Under the pieces are notes generated by a model. It saw only the letters and a program-made list of their open reading frames with translations, made no database searches and was not told the origin of the DNA. A stretch of DNA of 32,667 bases from Clostridiales bacterium (lineage in GTDB: Bacteria; Bacillota; Clostridia; Lachnospirales; CAG-274), in contig JAJQBF010000262.1 of the NCBI GenBank assembly GCA_021203425.1, positions 1-32,667 of the forward strand. Reading direction: 5' to 3'. Every line of letters begins with the position of its first letter. The first letter of the stretch is position 1. The position numbers were made by a program, and so were the translations under genes. This document shows positions 1 to 8,310 of this stretch, piece by piece.

Positions 1-27
1 AATTTGCTGGTAAATAGAAATATGTAA

Positions 28-165
28 AGAATAACTTTTCGTGCGTTCGTCCTGCGAGGAGACCAGAAGCTATTTTGGGATGAGAGCAACTGGCAACCGT
101 TATGCGTTCAATGCCATAACGAAAAGACGCTGAAAGAGGATATAAACCCGGAATACAAGTATTGA
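28..165 (+). pseudogene. 3' fragment of phage HNH endonuclease
   Basis: The frame ending at the TGA at 163-165 reads KLFWDESNWQPLCVQCHN followed by KTLKEDINPEYKY. This is the C-terminal end of the small HNH nucleases found beside terminase genes in Firmicutes phages; the final Cys-x2-Cys-His-Asn belongs to the HNH fold. Upstream the frame meets a TAA at 25-27, and the D-H half of the HNH motif that normally precedes this stretch is not recognisable. The gene is therefore already degraded before the window edge. In intact relatives this nuclease helps the terminase cut DNA at the packaging site, which fits the repeat-rich region that follows the next gene. The family call is good; activity is very unlikely. 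Confidence 0.6.
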
Positions 166-184
166 AAATGGAGGAATATGCGAT

Positions 185-989
185 ATGCGAAATAACAGAA
201 AACAAAATAAAGCCGATTATGGCAGATTCGGAATAATCGCCGCTATTACAGCTGCGGTTATTTTTATTGTGGTAATTGCGGTGTCCTGTTGTGGGGCAAA
301 GAATGAAAACATTGATGTTGAGGGCTTGGAAAATGGGGCAAATAGTGGGGTAGCTACAGAAGCCGTTTCTACAGAAACCCACACAGCGGAAATTACGGAA
401 AGCCCAACAACAGAACCCCTTGAAACAGAGGACGCTACCACAGAGGAAAAAACCTTGAACCACGACCTTCCCGATACAAGCGGGTTTGGTGTACCCCTTT
501 AACACAGTGTCATTTGACTGGGACGAGGCTGCGCTTGACGGTTGGAGACACTACGACATACCAACGGAGTACAAGGAGACAGGCGGTTACTTCCCTGACG
601 CAATGCAGGTGTACACTTACGGCTTGTGTAAAGAGAATGGGCTCGACTACTCAATGGTTCTTGCCTTGATTGAAGTCGAGAATGGTTACAAGTACGATGC
701 AGTGAGTGTGAGCGGTGCTGTTGGTTATATGCAGATTGTTTCAAGGTACTACTCAGAGTATTCAGAAGAAGCTCTTCTCAATCCTTATCTTAACATTGAA
801 ACTGGCATTGACTACCTGAACGAACTGAGTGAGAGGTTTGATTCGAAAGAAGAGGTGTTGACAGCTTACCATTACGGCACTGTGGGAGCATATGCTCTTT
901 ATTGGAACAAGGGCAGGACAGGTTCTCCTTATTCAGATACAGTTTTGGAAGTGGCAGCAAGAATACAGGAGGAGCTTTTCGGAGCGTGA
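185..989 (+). pseudogene. membrane-anchored lytic transglycosylase (SLT domain), frameshifted
   Basis: Two overlapping frames form one protein. The first (185-502) has a basic N-terminus, a transmembrane segment at residues 17-35 and a Thr/Glu-rich linker. The second (to 989) is a lysozyme-like SLT domain: ALIEVENGY carries the likely catalytic Glu, followed by SGAVGYMQI and AYHYG, as in soluble lytic transglycosylases. Such enzymes cleave peptidoglycan glycan strands outside the membrane. The frames join at CCCCTTTAAC (494-503), where dropping one C of the C4 run restores continuity. The site also resembles a +1 recoding site (CTT TAA C), but many nearby genes carry similar one-base lesions, so a mutation or sequence error is more likely. 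Start ATG 185 follows a GGAGG. It is an odd position for a lysis-type gene. Confidence 0.75.
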
Positions 990-1320
990 AGGCTGACCCC
1001 TCCGGGGCGGTCTGAATCTCTGTGGGGCAAAAGCCCTAGGAACGGTGCGGCCCTTTCTGTTAATTACCGCAAATTTCATAGACCACGGCCCCTTTGTGGT
1101 TTGGGGCTTGAAATGAGCGTGTAAAAATTAACAACCGGATTTTACGAAAACCTATGATTTTCCCTGAAATATCATAAAAATCGTGGGTTTTGGCATGATT
1201 CGGTTGAATCAGAAGTAAAGATAAATCGCCGCAAAAAATGCGGCGGTTCGGAAGAAAAAATAAATCTTCTTTATAGCTTTTTTAATATTTTTTATGAAAA
1301 AAGCATAGACTTTCGGCGCA
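990..1320 (+). other. non-coding repeat-rich region, candidate cos/packaging site
   Basis: I see no convincing gene in these 330 bases. The left part is GC-rich with short inverted repeats: 995-1012 (GACCCC/GGGGCGGTC), 1025-1036 (GGGC-AAAA-GCCC), 1083-1099 (CCAC/GTGG) and 1088-1107 (GCCCC/GGGGC). The right part has a perfect hairpin CGCCGC/GCGGCG at 1227-1245 and an AT-rich inverted repeat at 1277-1305. In related Firmicutes phages a region of this look, with the block GGGGCGGTC followed by TCTCTG, lies beside the HNH gene and is a plausible cohesive-end or terminase-binding site. That assignment is inference from position and composition. Confidence 0.35.
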
Positions 1321-1980
1321 ATGTGGGAAGTTTTTAGCGGAGTTTTGACGCAGCAAGGATTTTTTGAAAGGACAGTGAGTGCTTTGAAACCGACAATGGA
1401 ATTACTTATGGCTGATTTGTTTCCCGACGGTACTTTGGAAGAGTTAGCCGAGGAAAGTGTAAAAAAGTTGTGCTTGGAATGTGGTAAGTCATTAGAACAG
1501 AAACCCACAGGCAGACCTAAAAAGTTCTGCTCAGATAAATGCAGGAGCCGCTGGCATTCAAAGCACCCGGCTCCCGAAAACTGGTCAAGTACAAGAGTTG
1601 CTCTGTGTCCCCAGTGCGGCGGTGAATTTTTGGCAAGCCGTGAGACACCGAAACCGAGAAAATATTGCAGCCGAGCCTGTGCGAACAGGGCAAGGGCAAA
1701 GAAAAAACAAGAAAGGAGAAAACTAATGGGAGTTCTATATGATGTGGCGGTTGAAGGCAAAGCACTTAAGACCGTCGGAGTTTTTACGGTCAGCAATACG
1801 CTGGCAATTTGTGTACATGAGATTGACTATACGGATGACCAGGTTTTGGCCTCCAGCAATGGCGACAGTCCTAAGTGGTACCCGATAACGGAACAGAAAA
1901 ATAAGGACACAGGTGAATGGGAGCAGGGCTTTATGTTCAGCTCTTTTTTCATACTGTTTTCCGAAGTTATGAGAGTGTGA
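1321..1980 (+). CDS. double zinc-ribbon protein fused in frame to a small phage protein
   Basis: Two C-x2-C...C-x3-C zinc ribbons are visible, at residues 51-74 and 96-120, followed by a very basic stretch (RARAKKKQERRK), which suggests a nucleic-acid-binding protein. From residue 136 (ATG at 1726, preceded by GAAAGGAG) the sequence changes character and looks like a separate 84-residue protein of unknown function that has its own ribosome-binding site. The 219-residue frame may therefore be two genes that became fused, or one frame containing an internal start. The true 5' start may be TTG 1384, which follows GAAAGG, or ATG 1396; the first 20 or so residues look non-coding. The stop lies about 20 nt before the next gene, so it is probably in the same operon. 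Confidence 0.55.
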   Translation: MWEVFSGVLTQQGFFERTVSALKPTMELLMADLFPDGTLEELAEESVKKLCLECGKSLEQKPTGRPKKFCSDKCRSRWHSKHPAPENWSSTRVALCPQCGGEFLASRETPKPRKYCSRACANRARAKKKQERRKLMGVLYDVAVEGKALKTVGVFTVSNTLAICVHEIDYTDDQVLASSNGDSPKWYPITEQKNKDTGEWEQGFMFSSFFILFSEVMRV

Positions 1981-1999
1981 AGGAAAGGAGAAGAGCAAA

Positions 2000-3298
2000 A
2001 TGAAAATGGACAAATTAAACATCCGCACAATGAAATTGGCGGATTTAAACCCTGCGAAATACAATCCGAGAAAAGAACTTAAACCCGGTGACTCCGAGTT
2101 TGAAAAGTTGAAAAATTCTATTAAGAATTTTGGCTACGTGGAACTGATTGTGGTCAATGAGGCAAATGACAATACAGTTATTTCAGGACATCAGAGATTG
2201 TCGGTGCTGAAACATCTCGGTGAGACGGAAGCAGAGTGTGTAATTGTCAATATGAATGAGGCTGACGAAAAAGCCCTTAATATTGCTATGAACAAGGTTT
2301 CCAGTGAATGGGATACCGTTAAGCTGGCAGACCTGCTTGATGATTTGAAGTCACTTGACTATGACCTTCAATTTACAGGTTTTGATGCGGCGGAAATAGA
2401 TGATTTGTTCAGCAATGTACACAACAAGGATATAAAAGAAGATAACTTTGATGTGGAAGAGGAACTTAAGCGTCCGGCATTCTCAAAGCTGGGTGACATC
2501 TGGCATATTGGAAAACACAGAGTAATCTGCGGCGACTCCACTTTGCCGGAGACTTACGAAAAGCTGCTTGACGGAATCAAAGTAAATCTTGTGTGTACGG
2601 ATCCTCCGTATTTCGTGAACCTTGAAAGCACCTCCGGGAAAATAAGAAACGATGACCTTGATGACAAATCTGCTCTTGAGTTCCTTATGAAAGTTTTTAA
2701 ATGCTTTCATGATTTTATGGCAGAGGATGCTTCAATTTATGTTTTTTATGCTACTGCAAAGACCCGTATTTTCTTTGACGCTTTTGAGGACTGCGGCTTT
2801 AAGGTAGGTGTCGGTCTGGTGTGGAAGAAAGACAGACTTGTTCTTACAAGGACGGATTGGAAATATCTCCATGAGCCACTCATATTCGGCTGGCGTAAAG
2901 ACGGAAGACATCGTTGGTACGGAGATCAGAAGCAGACGACTGTATTTGAATTTCCTCGTCTCAAAAGTTCAAAGGAAGAAGGTTTTGGACATCCGTCCAA
3001 CAAGCCTGTACCACTGCTTGCTTATCTCATCAGGCAAAGTTCTATGACAAACGGTGTTGTGTTAGACGGATTTCTCGGTTCCGCATCTACTTTGATTGCC
3101 TGTGAGCAACTTGACCGTGTTTGCTGCGGTGTGGAAATTGAAGAAAAATATGTGGACTGTGCTGTGAAAAGATATATCCAGTTTAAAGAAGGCAACAGCT
3201 CTGATGTGTATGTTATTCGAGACGGTCAGAAGCTGACCCTTGATGAAGTGCTGCAGTTGACAGAGGAAGGAGGCACAGACGATGTCATTAATAATTGA
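2000..3298 (+). CDS. ParB-like / DNA N6-adenine (or N4-cytosine) methyltransferase
   Basis: This is a two-domain protein of 432 residues. Residues about 5-140 are a ParB/Srx-like domain with the signature ISGHQRL at 61-67. Residues about 160-400 are a beta-class DNA methyltransferase: the catalytic DPPY is at 201-204, followed by HPSNKPVPL at 331-339 and the S-adenosylmethionine-binding motif DGFLGSAST at 356-364. It should methylate phage DNA and so protect it from host restriction; the target sequence cannot be read from the protein. The SAM motif has FLGSAS where FxGSGS is usual, a mild deviation. GGAG lies about 10 nt upstream of ATG 2000. The gene is intact, unlike several neighbours, and its end overlaps the next start by 17 nt. 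Confidence 0.9.
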   Translation: MKMDKLNIRTMKLADLNPAKYNPRKELKPGDSEFEKLKNSIKNFGYVELIVVNEANDNTVISGHQRLSVLKHLGETEAECVIVNMNEADEKALNIAMNKVSSEWDTVKLADLLDDLKSLDYDLQFTGFDAAEIDDLFSNVHNKDIKEDNFDVEEELKRPAFSKLGDIWHIGKHRVICGDSTLPETYEKLLDGIKVNLVCTDPPYFVNLESTSGKIRNDDLDDKSALEFLMKVFKCFHDFMAEDASIYVFYATAKTRIFFDAFEDCGFKVGVGLVWKKDRLVLTRTDWKYLHEPLIFGWRKDGRHRWYGDQKQTTVFEFPRLKSSKEEGFGHPSNKPVPLLAYLIRQSSMTNGVVLDGFLGSASTLIACEQLDRVCCGVEIEEKYVDCAVKRYIQFKEGNSSDVYVIRDGQKLTLDEVLQLTEEGGTDDVINN

Positions 3299-3920
3299 CG
3301 AGAGTATGTTCGGTAAGCCGCTTCGGGTTAGCGGCACTATTGTTTTGGAAGATGTCTCCGAAGATGCTGAGGCTGTAGAAACCGAGGTTGGTACAGATAC
3401 TGATACTGAAGAAATAAATACAGAAGGACAGGATACCGAAAGTCAGAGTTCAGATAGTCAAGAAGAGCAGGATACAGCCGAACAGCAGGAAACACCGGAG
3501 ACAGACGAGGTAGATACAGGTTCAGTTGATGATGCCGAGAATGACGGAAACACAGAAGTTATCGGTTATGGCAAACTGCGGACAATGATGAATATCAGAA
3601 ATAAAAATTCTTTGGACTCTGAGATTGTGACCATCTATAAGAAGGACACCATTGTTCCAATTCTTCAGTATTGCAGTAATTCATGGGCGAGGATAGTCTG
3701 TGAAGAAACTGACTGCGGTTATGCCTATGTTTGCAATACAAACAATGTATATCTGATTATCGGCAAGAGTATCTACACTGTGGAAAAGGGAGATACCATA
3801 AAATCTATTGCCGCTGCCTTGCTGGGAGATGAGGAACGGTACACAGAAATTAAAAGCCTAAATGAATTTTCCTCAAACGTCATTGCAGAAGGACAGGTTC
3901 TTCTGATACCGGAGGTGTAA
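3282..3920 (+). CDS. SH3-like and LysM domain protein
   Basis: The protein has 212 residues. A short N-terminal segment is followed by a long acidic linker (about 25-95, rich in Asp, Glu, Thr and Gln), a bacterial SH3-like domain (about 98-158, LRTMMNIRNKNS...WARI...GYAYV) and a C-terminal LysM domain (about 164-212, YTVEKGDTIKSIA ending in GQVLLIPEV). LysM and SH3 domains usually bind peptidoglycan, but no signal peptide or membrane segment is present and the gene sits between two DNA methyltransferases, overlapping the first. It could be a virion or lysis-associated protein, or the domains may serve a cytoplasmic binding role. AGGAGG lies just upstream of ATG 3282. The domain calls are firm; the role is unknown. 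Confidence 0.75.
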   Translation: MSLIIDESMFGKPLRVSGTIVLEDVSEDAEAVETEVGTDTDTEEINTEGQDTESQSSDSQEEQDTAEQQETPETDEVDTGSVDDAENDGNTEVIGYGKLRTMMNIRNKNSLDSEIVTIYKKDTIVPILQYCSNSWARIVCEETDCGYAYVCNTNNVYLIIGKSIYTVEKGDTIKSIAAALLGDEERYTEIKSLNEFSSNVIAEGQVLLIPEV

Positions 3921-3923
3921 CCG

Positions 3924-6221
3924 ATGACAGAAAATTATGAACAGAATAAAAAGCAACTGACCCTTGGCAGTCTTTTCTCAGGCTCCGGGGGTTTTGAATT
4001 GGTGGGGGTTCTTGCCGGGATTAAACCTGTTTGGAAATCAGATGTTGAACCCTTCGCTATAGCAGTAACAAATAAACGTTTTCCAGATGTGAAACATTAT
4101 GGAGATGTTTCAACTTTGAAAGGTGGTGAATTGGGGGCTGTCGATATTATTACTTTCGGCTCCCCCTGTTAGCCAAGATATGAGTATTGCCGGAAAAAGA
4201 TCGGGATTGGACGGAGAGCGTTCAGGTCTTTTTTATGAGGCAATCCGTATCATAAAAGAAATGAGGTGTGCAACAAATGGACAATATCCAAGATATGCAG
4301 TCTGGGAGAATGTTTTCGGAGCTTTCAGTTCCAACAAAGGAGAAGATTTCAAAGCAGTCCTCGAAGCGTTCATCCAAATTGCCGAGCCAAAAGCCCCTCC
4401 GGTGCCTATGCCTGAAAAAGGGACCTGGCCCTATGCTGACATTTTACTGGGAGACGGATGGAGCATTGCTTACAGAACTCTTGACAGTCAATGGTGGGGA
4501 GTTCCCCAACGACGTCGTCGAATCTTCCTTGTCGCAGATTTTGGAGGCAGGAGTGCAGGAGAAATATTATTTGTCAGCGAAGGCTTGTCTGGGTATACTC
4601 CGCAGGGCTTCCGCACGTGGAAAGGAACTGCCGGAGATTTTACGCAAGGCACTGGAGCGGCAGGCGGCGGCAGGAGAAGTGAAGGAGAACGAATAGTTTT
4701 AAATGACCAAGGCGGTCAGCGTATGGATGTAACGGAAGATGTCACCTGTACCTTACGTGCTGAAGCTCACCATCCTCCCTGTGTTATTGATGGTGCGGCG
4801 GGGTTTTGCACTGAGCATTCCGCAAAGAGCCGGAGCATTGAATATGAGGAAGAGAAAAGTCCAACGCTCCGAGCCGGAGTTGTTCCGGCTGTACAGATGT
4901 ATGAAAAGCACTCACAAGATACACGATACACAGGACCGTTGGAGGTTGCACCAACAGTAAGTGCTACCTACGGCATGGGCGGAAATAATCAGCCGTTTGT
5001 GACAGAGGCAGAGCAGATTCCGCAGGCTCTTCGTATGCGTCAGGGTAAATCCGGCGGCGGAAAAGGTCCATTAATACAAGGTAACCTTTCGGGTACTCTC
5101 GGCTGCAGCAATGACCAAACTGTATTTGTGCCTGAACCGAAATCTTGTTATTGGGACGGTTCCCAAACTGTAGGAACACTGACCCATAGAAATGCGAGCG
5201 GTTCACAGCGTATGCCGGATAAGGAAAATTTCAATTGTGTATTGGAAAAATCGCATAAACAAAAAGCCTATGGCATAAGTGCTTTTAAGTCAAATGCTAT
5301 GCTTTCGGATAATCCTCACTCCGGCATTTACGAAGCGGAAACAAGCAGAACTCTTAACTGCAATGGCGGATCACCTATAAATCAACAAGGCGGCATTGCC
5401 ATTGTGGAAGAAGAGTCTGTGGCGTTTGCCCAGAACCAACGTAACGAGGTCAGAAATTTAGAAGATAAGACCGGGACTTTACAAGCAGAACCGGGAATGA
5501 AACAGCAGACCTATGTTTTGCAGGGCAATACGATAGGCAGGTCTGATAAGAACGGTTCGTGGGGCTGTGGGGTTAGTGAGGATGTGTGTTATACGCTTAC
5601 CGATGTTGGCCGCCATGCGGTTGTTGCTCCCGATCCCGTTGCGGCTCCCGACCCTGTGTATTCAATGACCACAGGTTCTTATATGAATATTTCTGAGGAG
5701 AAATCACCTACGCTGTTGGAACGTGATTATAAAGACCCGACTGCAGTGGCACCTGTGCCTATGGATACAGGAAAGGAAAACGACCCCAGTTATGGTATAG
5801 ACAGAGCAGCATTCAATCAAGGAAAGAACGCAAAGTTCGGTTTCTCTATTGAAGAGGAATTATCTCCAACACTTGTATCAAAAGGACCGAATGCTGTGTC
5901 TAAAACGGAAACCCATTATACTGTGAGACGATTGACACCTACAGAGTGTGCCAGACTGCAGGGCTTTCCTGACTGGTGGTGCAGCGATTTGGGAAATCCG
6001 AATCCAACGGACGAAGAGCTTAAACTTTGGATGGACGTTTGGGAAACTCACAGGCAGGTAATCTCTCACGCTTCAAAACCGAAAAGCAGGTGCGTAAATG
6101 GTTAGCTAATCCCTACTCCGATAGTGCTGTTTACCGTCTTTACGGCAATAGTATCGCTTTACCCTGCGGTTATTTTGTTCTGCGCGGTATCGCCTGGGCG
6201 GCTGAAAAAGAAAAAAAGTAA
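3924..6221 (+). pseudogene. C5-cytosine DNA methyltransferase (Dcm-type), two frameshifts
   Basis: The conserved motifs appear in order: SLFSGSGGFEL (motif I, SAM binding), GSPC (motif IV, catalytic Cys), WENV near 4303 (motif VI), QRRRRIFLV near 4506 (motif VIII), LTPTECARLQGFPDWW near 5935 (motif IX) and YGNSIALP near 6145 (motif X). The enzyme would transfer a methyl group to carbon 5 of cytosine. The frame breaks twice: at 4170, where TAG immediately follows the catalytic Pro-Cys and a +1 shift restores QDMSIAGKRSGL, and near 6080-6095, where a -1 shift restores the C-terminus KQVRKWLANPYSD. Between motifs VIII and IX lies a roughly 1.2-kb insert with about ten recurring Thr-Leu modules, where the target recognition domain belongs. 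The start is ATG 3924 after GGAGG. It is probably inactive as written. Confidence 0.85.
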
Positions 6222-6228
6222 TAACATA

Positions 6229-6275
6229 GTCCGCTGTATTCCTGAGTAGGAATCCCACTTAGTGATACGGCGGAC
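6229..6275 (+). terminator. long imperfect hairpin after the C5 methyltransferase
   Basis: GTCCGCTGTAT (6229-6239) pairs with ATACGGCGGAC (6265-6275) over 11 bp with one T-G pair. After a 2x2 internal loop, CTGAGT (6242-6247) pairs with ACTTAG (6257-6262) around a nine-base loop. Only a short T run follows, so it may be a weak terminator or a structured RNA element. The rest of the 195-nt gap to the next gene is AT-rich and shows no gene. Confidence 0.5.
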
Positions 6276-6416
6276 AGGTTTATTACATAAACTGCACAAA
6301 TACAAAACCCAAAATTGTGAAATAGGTAAAATCTGATAATAATCAGAAAAATGATTTGCAATTTTTATCGAAAAGAGTGATTAATACAATAACCAAAAGA
6401 AAGGAGCGATGATGCT

Positions 6417-7387
6417 ATGATGAAATTTGAAAAAACATTGATGACCGTAAGGTGCTTGTAAAGCGGTTGAAAGAGCTGACAGGCTTGCATTCGGTTTATA
6501 CTTTTATGCCGAGGAGCGCATTTGAAATCGGACAATATACTGTTGAAAGGGATGGCAGCCTGACTGTGGAAGAAGCCGAAACGGATACTGCTGTGCTGAA
6601 CACACTTCTTGACGAAGGTTTGATTATCGGTGACTTGCCGGAAGAAACAAATGTGGAAACTACCGAAACTTCCGAGATTGCCGAAAGTGAGACTGCCGAA
6701 GCCGAAAATGCAGACTGCTTAAGCATAAGTTTCCCGGTTTCACAGCACACAGGAAATTCCCTGCGAAATCTTATCCGCTTGCTTTACAGCCGAGGCGATA
6801 TGATTAACAAGGCTGTGGGTTCACACTTCAGAATAGACAAGGGTTTGATTAAGGCGCTTTCCGATGATCGCTGTACCTACAGCCCTGTCAGCCTGAGAAC
6901 AGCCGTTGAAGATTATGAAAATGAAAACGGTACTTCAATGTCAGGTATTAAAATCACTGATGAGGAAGTCACATTGACAGGCTTTCCTCTTACGGAGGAT
7001 TCAAACCTTACCAAAGCCTGTACTGAGCTTGCTGTACTGATGAATAAAATGTCAATCAAGCAGAAAAGGATTCAGGCAAAGGAAATTGACTCCGAAAATG
7101 AGAAATACGCTTTTAGGATTTGGCTTTTGCGTTTGGGTATGAACGGCACAGAATACAAACAGACAAGAAAACTTCTTATGGAGAACTTGGAAGGAAACTG
7201 TGCCTTCCGAACAGAAGAGGAAACCGAGAAATTCAAGGTCAAGGAAAAGCAGAAACGTGACGCATTGAAAGCAACGAAAGCCGCTGAACAGGACAGTGCT
7301 GATGAGGATAACGTCTCTGAACAGGACAGTGCCGATGAGGATAATGTCTCCGAGCAGGACAGTGCCAATCAGGACAATTCTGAATAA
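6417..7387 (+). pseudogene. phage 'virulence-related'-type protein, frameshifted near its start
   Basis: ATG 6417 (or 6420), preceded by AAAGGAG, opens a frame beginning MMKFEK that runs into TAA at 6459. Adding one A to the A6 run at 6430-6435 restores the continuous N-terminus seen in relatives, leading into VLVKRLKELTGL and then VYTFMPR and VERDGSLTV. This family is common in Firmicutes prophages beside DNA methyltransferases and is often labelled virulence-related, with no established function. The middle of the protein (SLRNLIRLLYSRGDMINKAV through LLRLGMNGTEYKQTRKLL) is soluble and helical-looking. The C-terminus carries three 11-residue repeats. A GTG at 6452 could start a shortened protein. 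The lesion is a classic homopolymer indel and could be a sequencing error. Confidence 0.7.
7286..7384 (+). repeat. three 33-bp tandem repeats encoding EQDSADEDNVS
   Basis: Three head-to-tail units, 7286-7318, 7319-7351 and 7352-7384, end the preceding gene immediately before its TAA. Units 1 and 2 encode the same 11 residues with synonymous differences; unit 3 has diverged (EQDSANQDNSE). The low-complexity acidic tail probably arose by repeat expansion. Confidence 0.85.
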
Positions 7388-7521
7388 TGGGGAGGCCGAA
7401 AAATTTGAGGCCGCTCTTCCATTATAGACATGTTAACTCTGAAATGTGTATTTATCAAGTGATTTTTGCATAGTAATGTGCACAAATTTATGGCAAGCAA
7501 AAGACTGTATCTTTGGTGGAT

Positions 7522-7624
7522 TTATTATCGAAAAATGACTGGATATATCTCCGAATAGATGGTAATATGTGTTTAACCGAAGGGGAACACCCCACGGAAA
7601 TCAAAAAAACGGAGGATTTACAAA
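7522..7624 (+). promoter_or_regulatory. cassette leader copy 1: promoter-like blocks plus hairpin
   Basis: TTATTATC at 7522, CTGGAT at 7539-7544, an 18-bp gap, TAATAT at 7563-7568, 13 nt, then a hairpin GGGG (7582-7585)/CCCC (7590-7593) with flanking CCG/CGG arms (7577-7597), and GGAGG at 7611. The same order and spacings recur in front of four other small genes, so this is a conserved regulatory unit. If TAATAT is a -10 box, the transcript would begin only a few bases before the hairpin. The 237-nt gap before this gene otherwise shows no coding signal. Confidence 0.75.
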
Positions 7625-8071
7625 ATGAAAAAGAACACATTTACAGAGGACTACAGAACATTCAAAACCTACGAAGCCGAGTACCGCGCAGCCGAGAACG
7701 AGGCAGACAGAGAGGCAGTAAGAAAGAAGGTCAACGAATTTTACGCAGGGATTGACGCAAAGGGCAAGGATTATGAAAGGCTTTACAGCCTTTACACAGA
7801 GGCTCAGGAAAGGGGCAACGAATACATCGACATTCGTGATAACATTTAGGACAAGGATGTAAAAGCCTTAATTAACAGCTTCCGCAAATACGGAATTGAA
7901 AAATTTACCTTCAGCTCTACTTGGTCAAGCACAGCTGAAACAGCATGGCTTTTCCTTCAGAACGGCTGTACCTTGGAAGGCATGACTGAGCTTCATGGAT
8001 ATGAAAAGATTACTTTAGGAAAAGAAAGAGAATTTGAAACAATTCACGGATACGTTTTCAAAATAAACTGA
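7625..8071 (+). pseudogene. small orphan protein with in-frame amber codon
   Basis: The frame from ATG 7625 is 148 residues long and is interrupted by TAG at 7847-7849 (codon 75). The same frame continues with clearly protein-like sequence (DKDVKALINSF, KYGIEKFTFSSTW, TAWLFLQNGCTLEG) to TGA 8071. The N-terminal half is helical and charged (TFTEDYRTFKTYEAEYRAAEN). It resembles small proteins carried by Firmicutes mobile elements; I recall Trp at the stop position in such relatives, which would mean TGG changed to TAG, but this is from memory. No function is known. It is the first gene of the leader-cassette array and is followed by a good terminator. Confidence 0.6.
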
Positions 8072-8080
8072 TATAGCGGC

Positions 8081-8102
8081 GAGCCTCTTCGGAGGCTCTT
8101 TT
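8081..8102 (+). terminator. intrinsic terminator after first cassette gene
   Basis: A perfect 7-bp stem, GAGCCTC (8081-8087)/GAGGCTC (8092-8098), closes a TTCG tetraloop and is followed by TTTT. It ends the first cassette. Confidence 0.85.
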
Positions 8103-8130
8103 CCGTTGAATTAAAACCCCGGCAAATGCT

Positions 8131-8310
8131 ACGGAGAACCGACTCTTTTAAACAGTTGGAGTCGCAGAAAATATAAACAATACAATCAGTAAATGTTTGT
8201 GTATATTATTATCAAAAAATGTCTGGCTATTCTCCGAAAACAGAGGTAATATGTGTTTAACCGAAGGGGAAAAACCCCCACGGAAATCATAAAAAACGGA
8301 GGATACGAAC
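8131..8310 (+). repeat. direct repeat A1 (matches 8838-9011)
   Basis: About 180 bases that run from the distal part of a terminator (CGGAGAACCGACTC) through a shared stretch (CAATACAATCAGTAAAT) and the whole leader up to the start codon are repeated, with many identical blocks, at 8838-9011. In this copy the left arm of the terminator stem is degenerate. The repeat implies duplication of a cassette's control region, or recombination between cassettes. Confidence 0.8.
8206..8310 (+). promoter_or_regulatory. cassette leader copy 2
   Basis: TTATTATC at 8206, CTGGCT at 8223-8228, an 18-bp gap, TAATAT at 8247-8252, 13 nt, hairpin GGGG (8266-8269)/CCCC with an A-rich five-base loop and CCG/CGG outer arms (8261-8283), then GGAGG before ATG 8311. 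Confidence 0.75.

Noticed and set aside
485..510. RF2-like programmed +1 frameshift in the transglycosylase gene (CTT TAA C)
   Set aside because: The context fits, but there is no visible upstream Shine-Dalgarno-like stimulator, the C4 run offers a simple indel, and many other genes in the window carry similar one-base breaks.
1209..1796. A 195-residue minus-strand frame across the zinc-ribbon gene
   Set aside because: The + strand frame has two clear zinc-ribbon motifs; the minus frame has no recognisable domain or ribosome-binding site.
6425..6440. Canonical -1 slippery heptamer near the start of the virulence-type gene
   Set aside because: The codon phase is GAA AAA ACA, so the A-site tRNA would not re-pair after a -1 step; a missing A in the run is simpler.
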